Below, in pieces: positions 47,956 to 57,156 of a stretch of DNA of 64,000 nt. Under the pieces are notes generated by a model, which was not told the DNA's origin, made no database searches, and saw nothing but the letters and a program-made list of their open reading frames with translations. The stretch is taken from contig CAYOSU010000001.1 in the NCBI GenBank assembly GCA_964406735.1, positions 245,253 through 309,252 on the forward strand, written 5' to 3'. The first letter of the stretch is position 1. The number at the start of each line of letters is the position of its first letter. Made by a program: the position numbers and the translations under genes. This DNA is from CAYOSU01 sp964406735 (GTDB lineage: Bacteria; Bacillota; Clostridia; Christensenellales; CAMQZB01).

Positions 47956-49188
47956 ATGTCTTCGATGTTTTTACTTGAAGGCGCGGCAGACAAGTCCATA
48001 ATTGAGATCTTAGTCGACTTATATAACCAAAGCGGAATACCGCAGACGGACGTTACGAGCATAATAATGCTCGGTATAGCGTGCGTGCTTATATATCTTG
48101 CGATCGTCAAGGGCTTTGAGCCGTTGCTCCTCTTACCGATAGCGTTCGGTATGTTTTTGATAAATATCCCAGGGTCTAAGGAGATACTTTTTGCAGCTCC
48201 CGACCCCGAGATAGGCGAAAAGGGAGGACTTCTGTACTTCCTGTACCAAGGTGTCGACCTCGTAATATATCCGCCGCTCATCTTCTTAGGAATAGGAGCG
48301 ATGACGGACTTCGGACCGATGATAGCGAACCCCAAGAGTATGCTACTCGGTGCTGCGGCACAGCTCGGTATTTTCGTAACCTTCATCGGCGGATTGCTTC
48401 TCGGCGATATAATAACGCCTTACATCGACCCTTCCGTATTGCCTAACGGCTACGACGCACTTGCGGCGGCTGCAACGGCGATAATCGGCGGCGCAGACGG
48501 TCCGACGGCGATATACGTAGCAAGTAAGCTCGCACCCACTCTCGTTCCGACGATAGCGATAGCGGCGTACTCATACATGGCTCTCGTTCCTATCATTCAG
48601 CCTCCTATTATGAAGATGCTGACGACCGAAAAGGAAAGAAAGATCAAGATGAAACAGCTTCGTCCCGTAAGCAAGCTCGAAAAAGTATGCTTCCCGCTTT
48701 TCGTAACGGTCATCGTAGGTATACTTCTTCCGTCCGCATTGCCGCTTCTTGGAATGCTCATGCTCGGAAACTTGATGAAGGAATCGGGCGTAGTAGACAG
48801 GATCTCGAAGGCAGCGCAGAACGAGCTTATGAATATCGTAACGATATTCTTGGGTGTTTCCGTAGGCTGCAAGGCGTACGGACCTAACTTCCTCAATATA
48901 GCAACGCTCGTTATACTCGCACTCGGACTTGTTGCGTTCTCGTTCGGAACGGCAGGCGGCGTATTGCTCGCAAAGCTCATGAACGCACTTTCGGGCGGCA
49001 ATTCGATAAATCCGCTCATAGGCTCTGCAGGCGTTTCCGCCGTACCTATGGCAGCAAGAATTTCCAACAAGGTCGGACTTGAAAGCGATTCGACGAACTA
49101 CCTGCTCATGCACGCAATGGGACCTAACGTCGCAGGCGTTATAGGCTCTGCGGTAGCGGCAGGCGTACTTATTGCGATATTCGGATAA
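47956..49188 (+). CDS. oadB: Na+-translocating decarboxylase beta subunit (OadB)
   Basis: A 410-residue membrane protein with about nine to ten helices that decarboxylates carboxybiotin and exports Na+. Conserved features are ATAIIGGADGPTAIYVASKL, with the Asp important for Na+ binding, and NPLIGSAGVSAVPMAARI near the C-terminus. An N-terminal segment with EPLLLLPIAFGM is also typical. The stop lies 31 bases before the next start. Confidence 0.95.
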   Translation: MSSMFLLEGAADKSIIEILVDLYNQSGIPQTDVTSIIMLGIACVLIYLAIVKGFEPLLLLPIAFGMFLINIPGSKEILFAAPDPEIGEKGGLLYFLYQGVDLVIYPPLIFLGIGAMTDFGPMIANPKSMLLGAAAQLGIFVTFIGGLLLGDIITPYIDPSVLPNGYDALAAAATAIIGGADGPTAIYVASKLAPTLVPTIAIAAYSYMALVPIIQPPIMKMLTTEKERKIKMKQLRPVSKLEKVCFPLFVTVIVGILLPSALPLLGMLMLGNLMKESGVVDRISKAAQNELMNIVTIFLGVSVGCKAYGPNFLNIATLVILALGLVAFSFGTAGGVLLAKLMNALSGGNSINPLIGSAGVSAVPMAARISNKVGLESDSTNYLLMHAMGPNVAGVIGSAVAAGVLIAIFG

Positions 49189-49219
49189 TTTCACACTTGA
49201 AATAAGGAGAGATTCAACT

Positions 49220-50608
49220 ATGGTTAAAATAATGGATACGATATTAAGGGATGCGCATCAAAGTCAGGCGGCAACGAGAATGACGACCGAGCAGATGCTT
49301 CCCGCTTGCGAGCTTTTGGATAAGGCAGGCTTCTACGCATTAGAGGCGTGGGGCGGCGCAACGTTCGACTCTTGCATGAGATTCTTGAACGAAGATCCGT
49401 GGGAGAGGCTCAGAAAGCTCAAAGCGGCGCTTCCCAATACGAAGATACAGATGCTCCTCCGTGGACAGAACATCCTCGGATACAAGCACTATTCCGACGA
49501 CGTAGTAGAAAAATTCGTCGAGCTTTCGATAAAGAACGGCGTAGACATCATCAGGATCTTCGATGCGCTCAACGACACCCGTAATATGGAGTGCGCAATG
49601 AGAGCGACGAAGAAATACGGCGGAATATGCGAAGCGGCAATTTCCTACACGACTTCCCCCGTTCACACGACGGAGTATTTCGTAGAGCTTTCCAAGAAGC
49701 TCGAGGAAATGGGCGCAGACGTCATCTGCATCAAGGATATGGCGAACATCTTGCTTCCTTACACGGCATACGACCTCGTAAAGAAGATCAAAGAGAACGT
49801 AAAGATCCCCGTTCACCTTCACACGCATAACACTGCAGGCACGGGCGATATGATAAACCTCAAAGCCATCGAGGCTGGTTGCGACATCGTAGATACCGCA
49901 CTTTCGCCCCTTGGTAACGGCACATCTCAGCCTGCTACCGAGCCTCTCGTTGCAGCACTTAAAGGCACGGAGTACGACACTGGCATCGACCTCGAGGTAC
50001 TTTCCGAGGCGGCTAAGTACTTCAACGGCGTAGCGAAAGAGCTTGAAACGAGCGGATACCTTGACTCCAAGGTACTCCACATCGACATCAACACCCTCCG
50101 CTATCAGGTTCCCGGCGGCATGCTTTCCAATCTTTTGAAGCAGCTCAAAGAGGCTAACGCAGAGGATAAGTTCCTCGACTGCTTGGCAGAAGTTCCCAAG
50201 GTTCGTAAGGACTTCGGCTATCCTCCGCTTGTAACGCCTACCTCTCAGATAGTAGGTACGCAGTCCGTTCTCAACGTTCTCATGGGCGAGAGATACAAGA
50301 TGGTAACCAAGGAGTCCAAGGGACTTTTACGCGGCGAATACGGCAAACTTCCCGCAGAACCCGATCCCGAGGTACTCAAGAAGATCATCGGCGACGAGCC
50401 GAGAATTACTCACCGTCCTGCGGACGACATCAAGCCAGAGCTTGACAAGTACCGTGAGGAGATCAAGGAGTACTACGAGCAGGAAGAGGACGTATTGTCC
50501 TACGCATTGTTCCCGCAGGTCGCTCTCAACTTCTTCAAGTGGAGAAAGGCACAGAAGCAGGGCGTAGATACGACGTTCAATAAGGATACGATGGTACACA
50601 CCGTTTAA
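49220..50608 (+). CDS. oadA: Oxaloacetate decarboxylase alpha subunit-like carboxyltransferase (no biotin domain)
   Basis: A 462-residue pyruvate/oxaloacetate carboxyltransferase. MDTILRDAHQSQAATRMTTEQM starts the TIM barrel. CIKDMANIL holds the carboxylation Lys, VPVHLHTHNTAGTG holds the metal-binding His-x-His, and a PYC/OADA domain follows (residues about 290-460). The C-terminal biotinyl domain found in many OadA proteins is absent; a separate carrier gene is present. The start at 49220 has AAGGAGAG upstream; an in-frame start at 49172 overlaps oadB and is rejected. Confidence 0.93.
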   Translation: MVKIMDTILRDAHQSQAATRMTTEQMLPACELLDKAGFYALEAWGGATFDSCMRFLNEDPWERLRKLKAALPNTKIQMLLRGQNILGYKHYSDDVVEKFVELSIKNGVDIIRIFDALNDTRNMECAMRATKKYGGICEAAISYTTSPVHTTEYFVELSKKLEEMGADVICIKDMANILLPYTAYDLVKKIKENVKIPVHLHTHNTAGTGDMINLKAIEAGCDIVDTALSPLGNGTSQPATEPLVAALKGTEYDTGIDLEVLSEAAKYFNGVAKELETSGYLDSKVLHIDINTLRYQVPGGMLSNLLKQLKEANAEDKFLDCLAEVPKVRKDFGYPPLVTPTSQIVGTQSVLNVLMGERYKMVTKESKGLLRGEYGKLPAEPDPEVLKKIIGDEPRITHRPADDIKPELDKYREEIKEYYEQEEDVLSYALFPQVALNFFKWRKAQKQGVDTTFNKDTMVHTV

Positions 50609-50620
50609 TAAAAAATCAAG

Positions 50621-50658
50621 GACGCTCCCAAGGCATCGAGTTTGGGGGCGTCTTTTTT
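50621..50658 (+). terminator. Terminator of the decarboxylase operon
   Basis: GACGCTCCCAA / TTTGGGGGCGTC stem with wobble pairs followed by a T-run. Confidence 0.85.
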
Positions 50659-50769
50659 AATGAATTGCGGTATCTTTCACAAGGTTGTGTTTTTGACGTA
50701 ATTTTGTTTGCAAAACGGCGAGTTTTTTATTATCATATATAGATAGAATGTTTTGAGGTCGGTGGGCGT

Positions 50770-51522
50770 ATGAGATTTGTCATAGCAAACGACGACGGAG
50801 TAGACGCCGTCGGCATAAAAACCATAGCGAATGCGCTGAATAGAGCAGGGTACGACGTAACCGTCGTTGCTCCTTTTGCCAATAGGAGCGGCTTTTCTCA
50901 CTCCATTTCGGTAAGAAAAGCAATGGGCTTTAAGTGCGAAAATGTAGAAGGCTACGACGACGGCGTAAAGGTATACGCTCTTGACGGAACACCTGCCGAT
51001 TGCATAAAGTTTGCCGCTCACCATTTTGGCAAAGACGCTTTCGACGTCGTGATCTCAGGCATAAACAACGGCTCAAACATAGGCTACGACAACCTGTATT
51101 CGGGAACGGTAGGAGCTGCTATGGAGGGCGGACTTCAAGGCTTCCCGTCCTTTGCGCTATCCGTTGGCATCGCAGACAGAGCGTCACACTTTGAAACGTG
51201 TGCACAAGTTTTCTTGGAGATACTCCCAAAGCTGCTGGGAAAGATAGGTAAAAACCGCATTTTCAACGTAAACTGCCCCGATATGGGAAGAGAGGAGCTT
51301 AAAGGCGTCAGGATGACGAGACTTGGCAAAATATCGTATGATGAGAGCTACACGCCGATAGATATCGACGGCAAAGAGGGCTTTATATTAAAAGGCGGCT
51401 TAAACGACACGCAGGAAAAGAATATAGATACCGACGTAGGAGCATTTTTCGGCGGCTACGTCTCCGTAACGCCCCTTTTGGTGGACAGAACGGACGAGAG
51501 CTTCACGGAGGCAGATATATGA
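50770..51522 (+). CDS. surE: 5'/3'-nucleotidase SurE
   Basis: A 250-residue survival protein SurE, a metal-dependent nucleoside monophosphatase and exopolyphosphatase. The metal site starts at ANDDGVDAVGI (Asp8, Asp9), with PFANRSGFSHSIS, LDGTPADCIKFA and SGINNGSNIGYDNLYSGTVGAA all matching the family. Length is normal. It overlaps the next gene by 4 bases and begins a run of coupled housekeeping genes. Confidence 0.95.
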   Translation: MRFVIANDDGVDAVGIKTIANALNRAGYDVTVVAPFANRSGFSHSISVRKAMGFKCENVEGYDDGVKVYALDGTPADCIKFAAHHFGKDAFDVVISGINNGSNIGYDNLYSGTVGAAMEGGLQGFPSFALSVGIADRASHFETCAQVFLEILPKLLGKIGKNRIFNVNCPDMGREELKGVRMTRLGKISYDESYTPIDIDGKEGFILKGGLNDTQEKNIDTDVGAFFGGYVSVTPLLVDRTDESFTEADI

Positions 51523-52736
51523 GTATTTGCGTAATAGGCGGCGGCCCGTCGGGCATGATGACTGCGATAGAGTGCGCAAGGCGCGGTAAAGAGGTCGTCA
51601 TCATAGAAAAGAACGAGAAAACGGGCAAAAAGCTGTATATAACGGGCAAGGGCAGGTGTAATATCACGAACGACTGCGACGAAAAGGAATTTCTCGATGC
51701 GATAAATACTAACCGCAAATTCCTGTATTCCGCCGCATATTCCTATACCTCCGCCGACGCTATGAGCTTTTTCGAGGGACTTGGCGTACCGTTGAAGACC
51801 GAGCGAGGCAATAGGGTATTCCCCGCAAGCGACAAGTCGTCCGATATTCTGAAAGCGTACAACAAGGCGCTTGATAAATACGGCGTAACGGTCAAGCTCA
51901 ACGAAGAGGTGCTTGAAATAGAGAAAAAGGGTGATGCCTTTGCCGTAAAGACCAATAAAGGTAGCTACCTGTTTGATAAGGTAGTAATAGCAACGGGCGG
52001 AATCACCTATCCGCAGACGGGGTCTACGGGCGACGGCTATAAGTTTGCAAAGGGCTTCGGACACGGGATAATAAAGCCCGTCGGCGTTTTGAACGGACTT
52101 ATCACGAGAGAGAGACCGAAGCTTGCAGGACTTACGCTTAAAAACGTAACGTTCACCGTAGAGAAAAACGGTAAAGTGATATATTCCGAGCTTGGAGAAT
52201 TGCTTTTCACGCACAAAGGTATTTCAGGACCTATCGTTCTCACTGCGTCCTCCAAGATAGCGGATGAGAATTTCAACGAGCTTTCTGCATATATTGACTT
52301 AAAGCCTGCGCTTTCAAAGGAACAGCTTGATGCGAGGATATTGAGGGACTTTGAGACGAACAAAAACAAGACCTTCCGATACTCGCTCGACAAACTCTTG
52401 CCGCAAAGGCTGATAGACGAGGTAATAGAGCGTAGCGGCATAGATAGGGAAAAGCGAGTCAATTCCATCACGAAAAAGGAGCGCGAAAAGCTTGTAGATA
52501 CGCTCAAACGCTTCAAAACGACGGTGGTCTCGCTCGAAGACGATGCGCTTGCGATAATAACCAAAGGCGGCGTAGACGTCAAGGGCATAAACCCCAAGAC
52601 GATGCAGTCGTCAAAGGTCGATGGACTGTTCTTCGTAGGAGAGGTGCTCGACGTAGACGCAAAGACGGGCGGCTTCAATTTGCAGATAGCGAACGCCTCG
52701 GGCGCACTTTGCGGAAGATTTTTAGGAGGTAATTAA
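51519..52736 (+). CDS. HI0933/YhiN-family flavoprotein
   Basis: A 405-residue NAD(P)/FAD-dependent oxidoreductase-like protein. The FAD-binding start is SICVIGGGPSGMMTAIECARRGKEVVIIEKN. LYITGKGRCNITND is the hallmark of the HI0933 family, and GGITYPQTGSTGDGYKFAKGFGH and GGVDVKGINPKTMQSSKVDGLFFVGEVLDVD follow. The reaction is unknown. In Firmicutes it commonly precedes cmk-plsC-ispH, as here. Confidence 0.92.
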   Translation: MSICVIGGGPSGMMTAIECARRGKEVVIIEKNEKTGKKLYITGKGRCNITNDCDEKEFLDAINTNRKFLYSAAYSYTSADAMSFFEGLGVPLKTERGNRVFPASDKSSDILKAYNKALDKYGVTVKLNEEVLEIEKKGDAFAVKTNKGSYLFDKVVIATGGITYPQTGSTGDGYKFAKGFGHGIIKPVGVLNGLITRERPKLAGLTLKNVTFTVEKNGKVIYSELGELLFTHKGISGPIVLTASSKIADENFNELSAYIDLKPALSKEQLDARILRDFETNKNKTFRYSLDKLLPQRLIDEVIERSGIDREKRVNSITKKEREKLVDTLKRFKTTVVSLEDDALAIITKGGVDVKGINPKTMQSSKVDGLFFVGEVLDVDAKTGGFNLQIANASGALCGRFLGGN

Positions 52737-52738
52737 CG

Positions 52739-53410
52739 GTGTCGATAAATATATGTCTTGACGGTCCTTCGGGAGCGGGCAAAAGCACGGTAGCAAAGGA
52801 AGTAGCGAGAAGGCTTGGAATAATGTACCTCGACACGGGTGCGACGTTCAGAGCGCTTGCGGTCAAAGCTATGCGAGTTGACCTTGATATGACGGACGAT
52901 AAAAAGCTGACCGCCTTTCTTGACGGAACGGACGTAAGTCTTGCATTTTCCGACGGCAAAATGACCGTACTTCTCGACGGCGAGGATGTAACGGGCGTAA
53001 TACGTGAAAACGGAGTGTCCAAGATAGCCTCCGACATTTCCGCATACCCCAAGACACGTGAAAAGCTGATGAAGGACTGGCGCAAGATAGCGAGAGAAAA
53101 CGACGTTATCATGGACGGCAGAGATATAGGAACCGTAGTCTTACCTGATGCAAAATTTAAATTTTACCTGACCGCAGATTCAAGAGAGCGTGCAAGGAGA
53201 AGATGCGAGGAATTGAAAGCAAAGGGCGAGATAGTCGATATCGACGAGATACAAAGACAGATCGAGCAAAGGGACTACAACGACTCGACGAGAAAGACAG
53301 CCCCCTTAAAGCAGGCAGACGACGCAATGCTTGTTGACTCGACGAATATATCGGCAAACGAGGTCGTCGAGATAATAATAAAAAAAGTAACCGCAGGAGG
53401 TGACGAGTAA
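52739..53410 (+). CDS. cmk: Cytidylate kinase
   Basis: A 223-residue kinase that phosphorylates CMP and dCMP. The P-loop is LDGPSGAGKSTVAKE, the CMP-binding region includes LDTGATFRALAVKA, and VIMDGRDIGTVVLPDA is the family signature. It begins with GTG after AGGAGGT, 2 bases after the flavoprotein stop, and shares its last base with the plsC start (TAATG). Confidence 0.95.
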   Translation: MSINICLDGPSGAGKSTVAKEVARRLGIMYLDTGATFRALAVKAMRVDLDMTDDKKLTAFLDGTDVSLAFSDGKMTVLLDGEDVTGVIRENGVSKIASDISAYPKTREKLMKDWRKIARENDVIMDGRDIGTVVLPDAKFKFYLTADSRERARRRCEELKAKGEIVDIDEIQRQIEQRDYNDSTRKTAPLKQADDAMLVDSTNISANEVVEIIIKKVTAGGDE

Positions 53411-54090
53411 TGTGGCTATATTGGTTTGCGAAAATAGTATTTTGGCTTCCTGCAAAGATAATTTTTCCGACGAAATTTTTTAATAAAAAGCGTATTCCCA
53501 AGGGTAAGTGCATCATAGCGTGCAACCATGTTTCGGGCTGGGACCCGATAATACTTGCGGCGTATCTCAACCGCCCCGTCTGCTTCATGGCAAAGGCGGA
53601 TTTTTACAAGAACCCGATACTCAAAGTGCTTCTCACGACCCTTCACTGCGTACCTGCAAAGAGGGACGGCAAGGACTTCCAGGCGATAAGGGATGCGATA
53701 ATACTGCTTGAAAAGGGTTATGCGTTCGGCTTATTCCCCGAGGGCACGAGAAATTACAAAGACTCCGACCACATACAGGAGTTCAAGAACGGCGTTGCGC
53801 TGTTTGCGTTGAAGTCGCAGACCCCCGTTATGCCTGTAATAATCAAGAGAAAAACAAGACCTTTCAGACGTAACTTCGTAACGATGGGCGACCCCGTATC
53901 CTTTGAAGAGTACTACGGCGGCAGGATAGGCAAGGAAAGCATCGACAGCGCAAGCGAAAAGCTGTGGAAAGAGATGGATAAGCTGCAAGACGGCTTTAAT
54001 AAGACCCTTGCCGAGAAATACCCCAAAAAGTTTATATACACTCAAAGAGCGATAGAAGAAAAGAGAGAGAATGACGAAAATAACGGTTGA
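53410..54090 (+). CDS. plsC: 1-acyl-sn-glycerol-3-phosphate acyltransferase
   Basis: A 226-residue membrane-associated acyltransferase for phosphatidic acid synthesis. The catalytic HX4D motif is NHVSGWDP and the phosphate-binding motif is FPEGTRN, with ILLEKGYAFGLF in front. An N-terminal amphipathic or hydrophobic segment (WLYWFAKIVFWLPAKIIFP) likely attaches it to the membrane. It overlaps the downstream ispH-rpsA gene by 20 bases. Confidence 0.93.
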   Translation: MWLYWFAKIVFWLPAKIIFPTKFFNKKRIPKGKCIIACNHVSGWDPIILAAYLNRPVCFMAKADFYKNPILKVLLTTLHCVPAKRDGKDFQAIRDAIILLEKGYAFGLFPEGTRNYKDSDHIQEFKNGVALFALKSQTPVMPVIIKRKTRPFRRNFVTMGDPVSFEEYYGGRIGKESIDSASEKLWKEMDKLQDGFNKTLAEKYPKKFIYTQRAIEEKRENDENNG

Positions 54091-56164
54091 CGAAAACAGC
54101 GGCTTTTGCTCGGGCGTTCTCAATGCGGTAAACACTGCGCTCAAATTTTGCGGCGACGTAACGACGCTCGGCGAGCTGATACACAACACCGACGTGATAA
54201 AAGAGCTTGAGAAAAGAGGTGTCAGAAACGCCGATAGGATAGAGGACATCACGACGAAAAAGGTAGTGATACGCTCTCACGGCGTACCGCCGAAGACCTT
54301 GCAAGAGCTCAAAGAAAAGGGATTTGAGATAGTTGACTGCACGTGCCCGTTCGTAAAAAAAATACAGGGCATAGTGAGAGAAAAAAGCGAGCAGGGCTAC
54401 GATATAGTGATAGCCGGAAAAAGCACTCACCCCGAGGTCGTAGGAATTGCAGGCAATGCCATTGGAAAGGCTTATGTCGTCGGAAGCAAAGACGAGCTTG
54501 ACGGCTTGCCTCTTTCCGATAAAGTTTGTCTTGTTTCGCAAACCACCTTTTCCGAAGAGAAATTCGAAGAAATCGCCGCATTTTTTGATAAAAACAAAGT
54601 TAAAACAGTTGAGATTTTCAATACAATTTGTTATACTACTTTAAAAAGGCAATCGTCTTGCAAAAAGTTGGCTCAAGAAAGCGACCTTATGGTAGTCATA
54701 GGGGACAAAAAGAGTGCGAATACGAACGAGCTTTTCAAGATAAGCAAAGAGTATTGCAAAGACGTTATCTTTTGTCAAAACACCCGTGAGATCGAGGAAA
54801 AAGACCTTACGCGTTTTGGAAATATAGGAATTGTCGCAGGCGCATCAACTCCAAAGGAGTTGGTCAAGGAGGTAAAATTGACAATGGAAGAAAAACTTCA
54901 GGATTTGCAACCTGAGAAAGTAGCCGACACCAAGGCAGCAGCTACTGACAACGACATCTCGATGGAAGATGTAATGTCCAGCCTGGAAAAGAAAAAAGAA
55001 TTCAAGAGGGGGCAAATTATTGAATGTACAATAGAGTCAGTCGCTGACGACGGACTTCACTTGTCGATTCCTTCTGCTAAGACAGAAGTACTTCTTCCCA
55101 AAGAAGAGATCAGCCTTGACGGTACGTACGATAAAGAAGCCTTCAAGGTTGGCGAGAAGCTCAAAGTAAAAGTTTTGTCCAACGACGGCAAGCTTTTGAT
55201 CTCTTTGAAGGCTATCGAAGACGAGCTTAAAGCTGACGAGGGAGTACAGGAGCTCATCGCAGGCAAGCCCTTCACGATGTCTTTCCACTTCAAGAACAAA
55301 GGCGGTTTGAGAGGCAGGATCGGAACTTACAACGTATTCGTACCCAGCTCTCAGATCAGAGTAGGTTACGTAAACGAAAAGGACTTCGACAAATATCTCG
55401 ACAAGCCCTTGACGCTCAAAGTAATCAAAGCAGAAAATAAAGAGCTCGTTGCATCCGCAAGAGTACTTCTCGAGGAAGCAAGAAAAGAGAAAGAGGATGC
55501 ATTCTGGTCTAAGATCGTCGTTGGCGAGACCGTTAACGGCAAGGTCATGAGATTCACGAACTTCGGCGCATTCGTATCCGTTGACGGATTCGATTGCCTC
55601 GCTCACATCTCCGATCTTTCTTGGGAGAACGTCAAGACTTGCGACGAAGTACTTACGATCGGCGAGTCCTACGACTTCAAGGTATTGAAAGCAGACAGAG
55701 AGACCAACAAGGTATCCTTGGGACTCAAACAGCTCACGAAGCGTCCTATCGACATCATCGCTGAGAAATATCCCGAGGGAACCATTCTCAAAGGTAAAGT
55801 AACGAGACTCAAAGCATTCGGCGCATTCATCGAGATCGAGCCGGGCGTAGAGGGACTCGTACACATCTCTCAGGTATCTCACACCTACGTTGACAACATC
55901 GCTCACGCATTGCAGGAAGGCGAAGAGGTTGACGTAAAGGTCATCGGTGTTGATACCGCAAAGAACAAGATCAACCTTTCTATCAAGGCACTCCTTCCCG
56001 AACCTGAAAGACCGGCAAGAGAAGAGAAGCCCGAGAGAGAGCGTCGTCCGAGGAAGTCCAACGGCGAAGAGAGAGCTAAGCGCGAAGACGAGCTTACCAA
56101 CTGGGTAACCGGCGACGGCGGAGCATCTATCGCTGACCTTCTCGCAAAGATGGAAAACAACTAA
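54071..56164 (+). CDS. ispH-rpsA: Fusion of IspH and ribosomal protein S1
   Basis: A 697-residue fusion known in Clostridia. Residues 1-270 are 4-hydroxy-3-methylbut-2-enyl diphosphate reductase, the last step of the MEP isoprenoid pathway; its [4Fe-4S] ligands are Cys13, Cys92 and Cys187. Residues 272-697 are an S1-type protein with four S1 repeats: two weaker ones at about 313-375 and 390-455, two clear ones at about 478-545 and 560-632 (NGKVMRFTNFGAFVSVDGFDCLAHIS, KGKVTRLKAFGAFIEIEPGVEGLVHIS). The tail is basic. An internal ribosome binding site precedes the junction. Confidence 0.95.
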   Translation: MTKITVDENSGFCSGVLNAVNTALKFCGDVTTLGELIHNTDVIKELEKRGVRNADRIEDITTKKVVIRSHGVPPKTLQELKEKGFEIVDCTCPFVKKIQGIVREKSEQGYDIVIAGKSTHPEVVGIAGNAIGKAYVVGSKDELDGLPLSDKVCLVSQTTFSEEKFEEIAAFFDKNKVKTVEIFNTICYTTLKRQSSCKKLAQESDLMVVIGDKKSANTNELFKISKEYCKDVIFCQNTREIEEKDLTRFGNIGIVAGASTPKELVKEVKLTMEEKLQDLQPEKVADTKAAATDNDISMEDVMSSLEKKKEFKRGQIIECTIESVADDGLHLSIPSAKTEVLLPKEEISLDGTYDKEAFKVGEKLKVKVLSNDGKLLISLKAIEDELKADEGVQELIAGKPFTMSFHFKNKGGLRGRIGTYNVFVPSSQIRVGYVNEKDFDKYLDKPLTLKVIKAENKELVASARVLLEEARKEKEDAFWSKIVVGETVNGKVMRFTNFGAFVSVDGFDCLAHISDLSWENVKTCDEVLTIGESYDFKVLKADRETNKVSLGLKQLTKRPIDIIAEKYPEGTILKGKVTRLKAFGAFIEIEPGVEGLVHISQVSHTYVDNIAHALQEGEEVDVKVIGVDTAKNKINLSIKALLPEPERPAREEKPERERRPRKSNGEERAKREDELTNWVTGDGGASIADLLAKMENN
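54866..54886 (+). promoter_or_regulatory. Internal ribosome binding site and start at the IspH-S1 junction
   Basis: AAGGAGG (54866-54872) precedes in-frame TTG (54878) and ATG (54884) at residues 270 and 272. S1 could therefore also be made alone. Confidence 0.5.
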
Positions 56165-56186
56165 GCCTGATACTTAGAAAAAAATT

Positions 56187-56220
56187 AGACCCTATGAAGA
56201 AATTCACAGGGTCTTTTTTT
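56187..56220 (+). terminator. Terminator after ispH-rpsA
   Basis: AGACCCTATG / CACAGGGTCT stem with a T-run of seven. A further short inverted repeat, GCCTGAT / ATCAGGC, is at 56221-56245. Confidence 0.85.
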
Positions 56221-56300
56221 GCCTGATACGTATGCATCATCAGGCATATTACCGAACTTTGCCGTAAATGACTGAAACGATCGCAAAAAAGCAAAAAAAT

Positions 56301-56330
56301 AACGCCGTAGCGGATAACAGCTGCGGCGTT
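56301..56330 (-). terminator. Terminator after the Zn peptidase gene (minus strand)
   Basis: AACGCCGTAGC / GCTGCGGCGTT stem. On the minus strand it is followed by a T-rich tract (56292-56299). Confidence 0.78.
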
Positions 56331-56339
56331 TTAGTTTAA

Positions 56340-57074
56340 TTAGTCTCTTCTTCTGAATCCACCGATAATGATTAGAAATCTTAAGAAATAAAGCAGCGAC
56401 GTTAAGAACGAAGCGACATAAGTGAGTGCTGCCGCATCGAGAACCTGTGCAGCTCCTCTGCACTCCTCTTTTGTGAGTATGCCGTACTCGACGAGGTGCT
56501 TTTTAGCACGCCTTGAAGCGTTGAACTCAACGGGGAGAGTAACGAGCGCAAACAGCGTCGAAAGCCCGTAAAGCAGAATTGAGAGATTGATGACGAAGTT
56601 TGCAAGGTTTGAAGAACCCTCCGCACCTATCCACTCGATCAGAAATCCGATGATAAGAAGAGGCATAAACGCCCTCGTGCCGAAGTTGACGGCAGGGACT
56701 AAAACGCTTCTTAATTTCATCGGAATATAGCCCTCCTTTTGCTGCATAACGTGTCCGATCTCGTGAGCGGCAACGCCGAGTGCGGCGATAGAGGTGGAGC
56801 TATAAGTACTCTGCGAAAGGCTGACTACGTCGGTCGCAGGGTTATAATTATCCGTCAGATTTCCCTTGATAGCTTTGATCCCTACGTCGTAGATCCCCGC
56901 CTTAGTCATCATCTCTTTTGCCATCATGGCGGCAGATATGCCGCTTTGCGAATACACTCTCGAGTACCTCGAATAAGTCGTCGATACCTTAATTTGAGCG
57001 TATATTCCAAGCAATATGCCCGGCAGGAGTATCAACACCGACCAAGGCCCGAATATCAGAATATCCCAAAACAT
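56340..57074 (-). CDS. Zinc metallopeptidase, YugP type (PF04298)
   Basis: A 244-residue membrane metallopeptidase. A membrane helix at residues 10-28 is followed by the cytoplasmic catalytic region with HEIGHVMQQKEGY (His104, Glu105, His108) and two or three C-terminal membrane helices. This matches the YugP family, whose substrates are unknown. The start at 57074 has GAGGA six bases upstream; a TTG at 57092 would overlap that site. A promoter lies at 57128. Confidence 0.9.
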   Translation of the reverse strand: MFWDILIFGPWSVLILLPGILLGIYAQIKVSTTYSRYSRVYSQSGISAAMMAKEMMTKAGIYDVGIKAIKGNLTDNYNPATDVVSLSQSTYSSTSIAALGVAAHEIGHVMQQKEGYIPMKLRSVLVPAVNFGTRAFMPLLIIGFLIEWIGAEGSSNLANFVINLSILLYGLSTLFALVTLPVEFNASRRAKKHLVEYGILTKEECRGAAQVLDAAALTYVASFLTSLLYFLRFLIIIGGFRRRD

Positions 57075-57127
57075 TGCATGTCCTCTTTTCAAAAAAATAA
57101 ATTGCTTTCCTTGAGAAAGCTACCTAT

Positions 57128-57156
57128 ATTTTACTACATCGTCAGCGATATGTCAA
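57128..57156 (-). promoter_or_regulatory. Promoter of the Zn peptidase gene
   Basis: On the minus strand TTGACA, exact 17-base spacer, TAAAAT. The -35 box overlaps the 3' end of the upstream gene. Confidence 0.75.

Noticed and set aside
51456..52214. Minus-strand 252-codon frame opposite the HI0933-like gene
   Set aside because: Product is a shadow with no domain; the plus-strand gene is coupled to surE and cmk.
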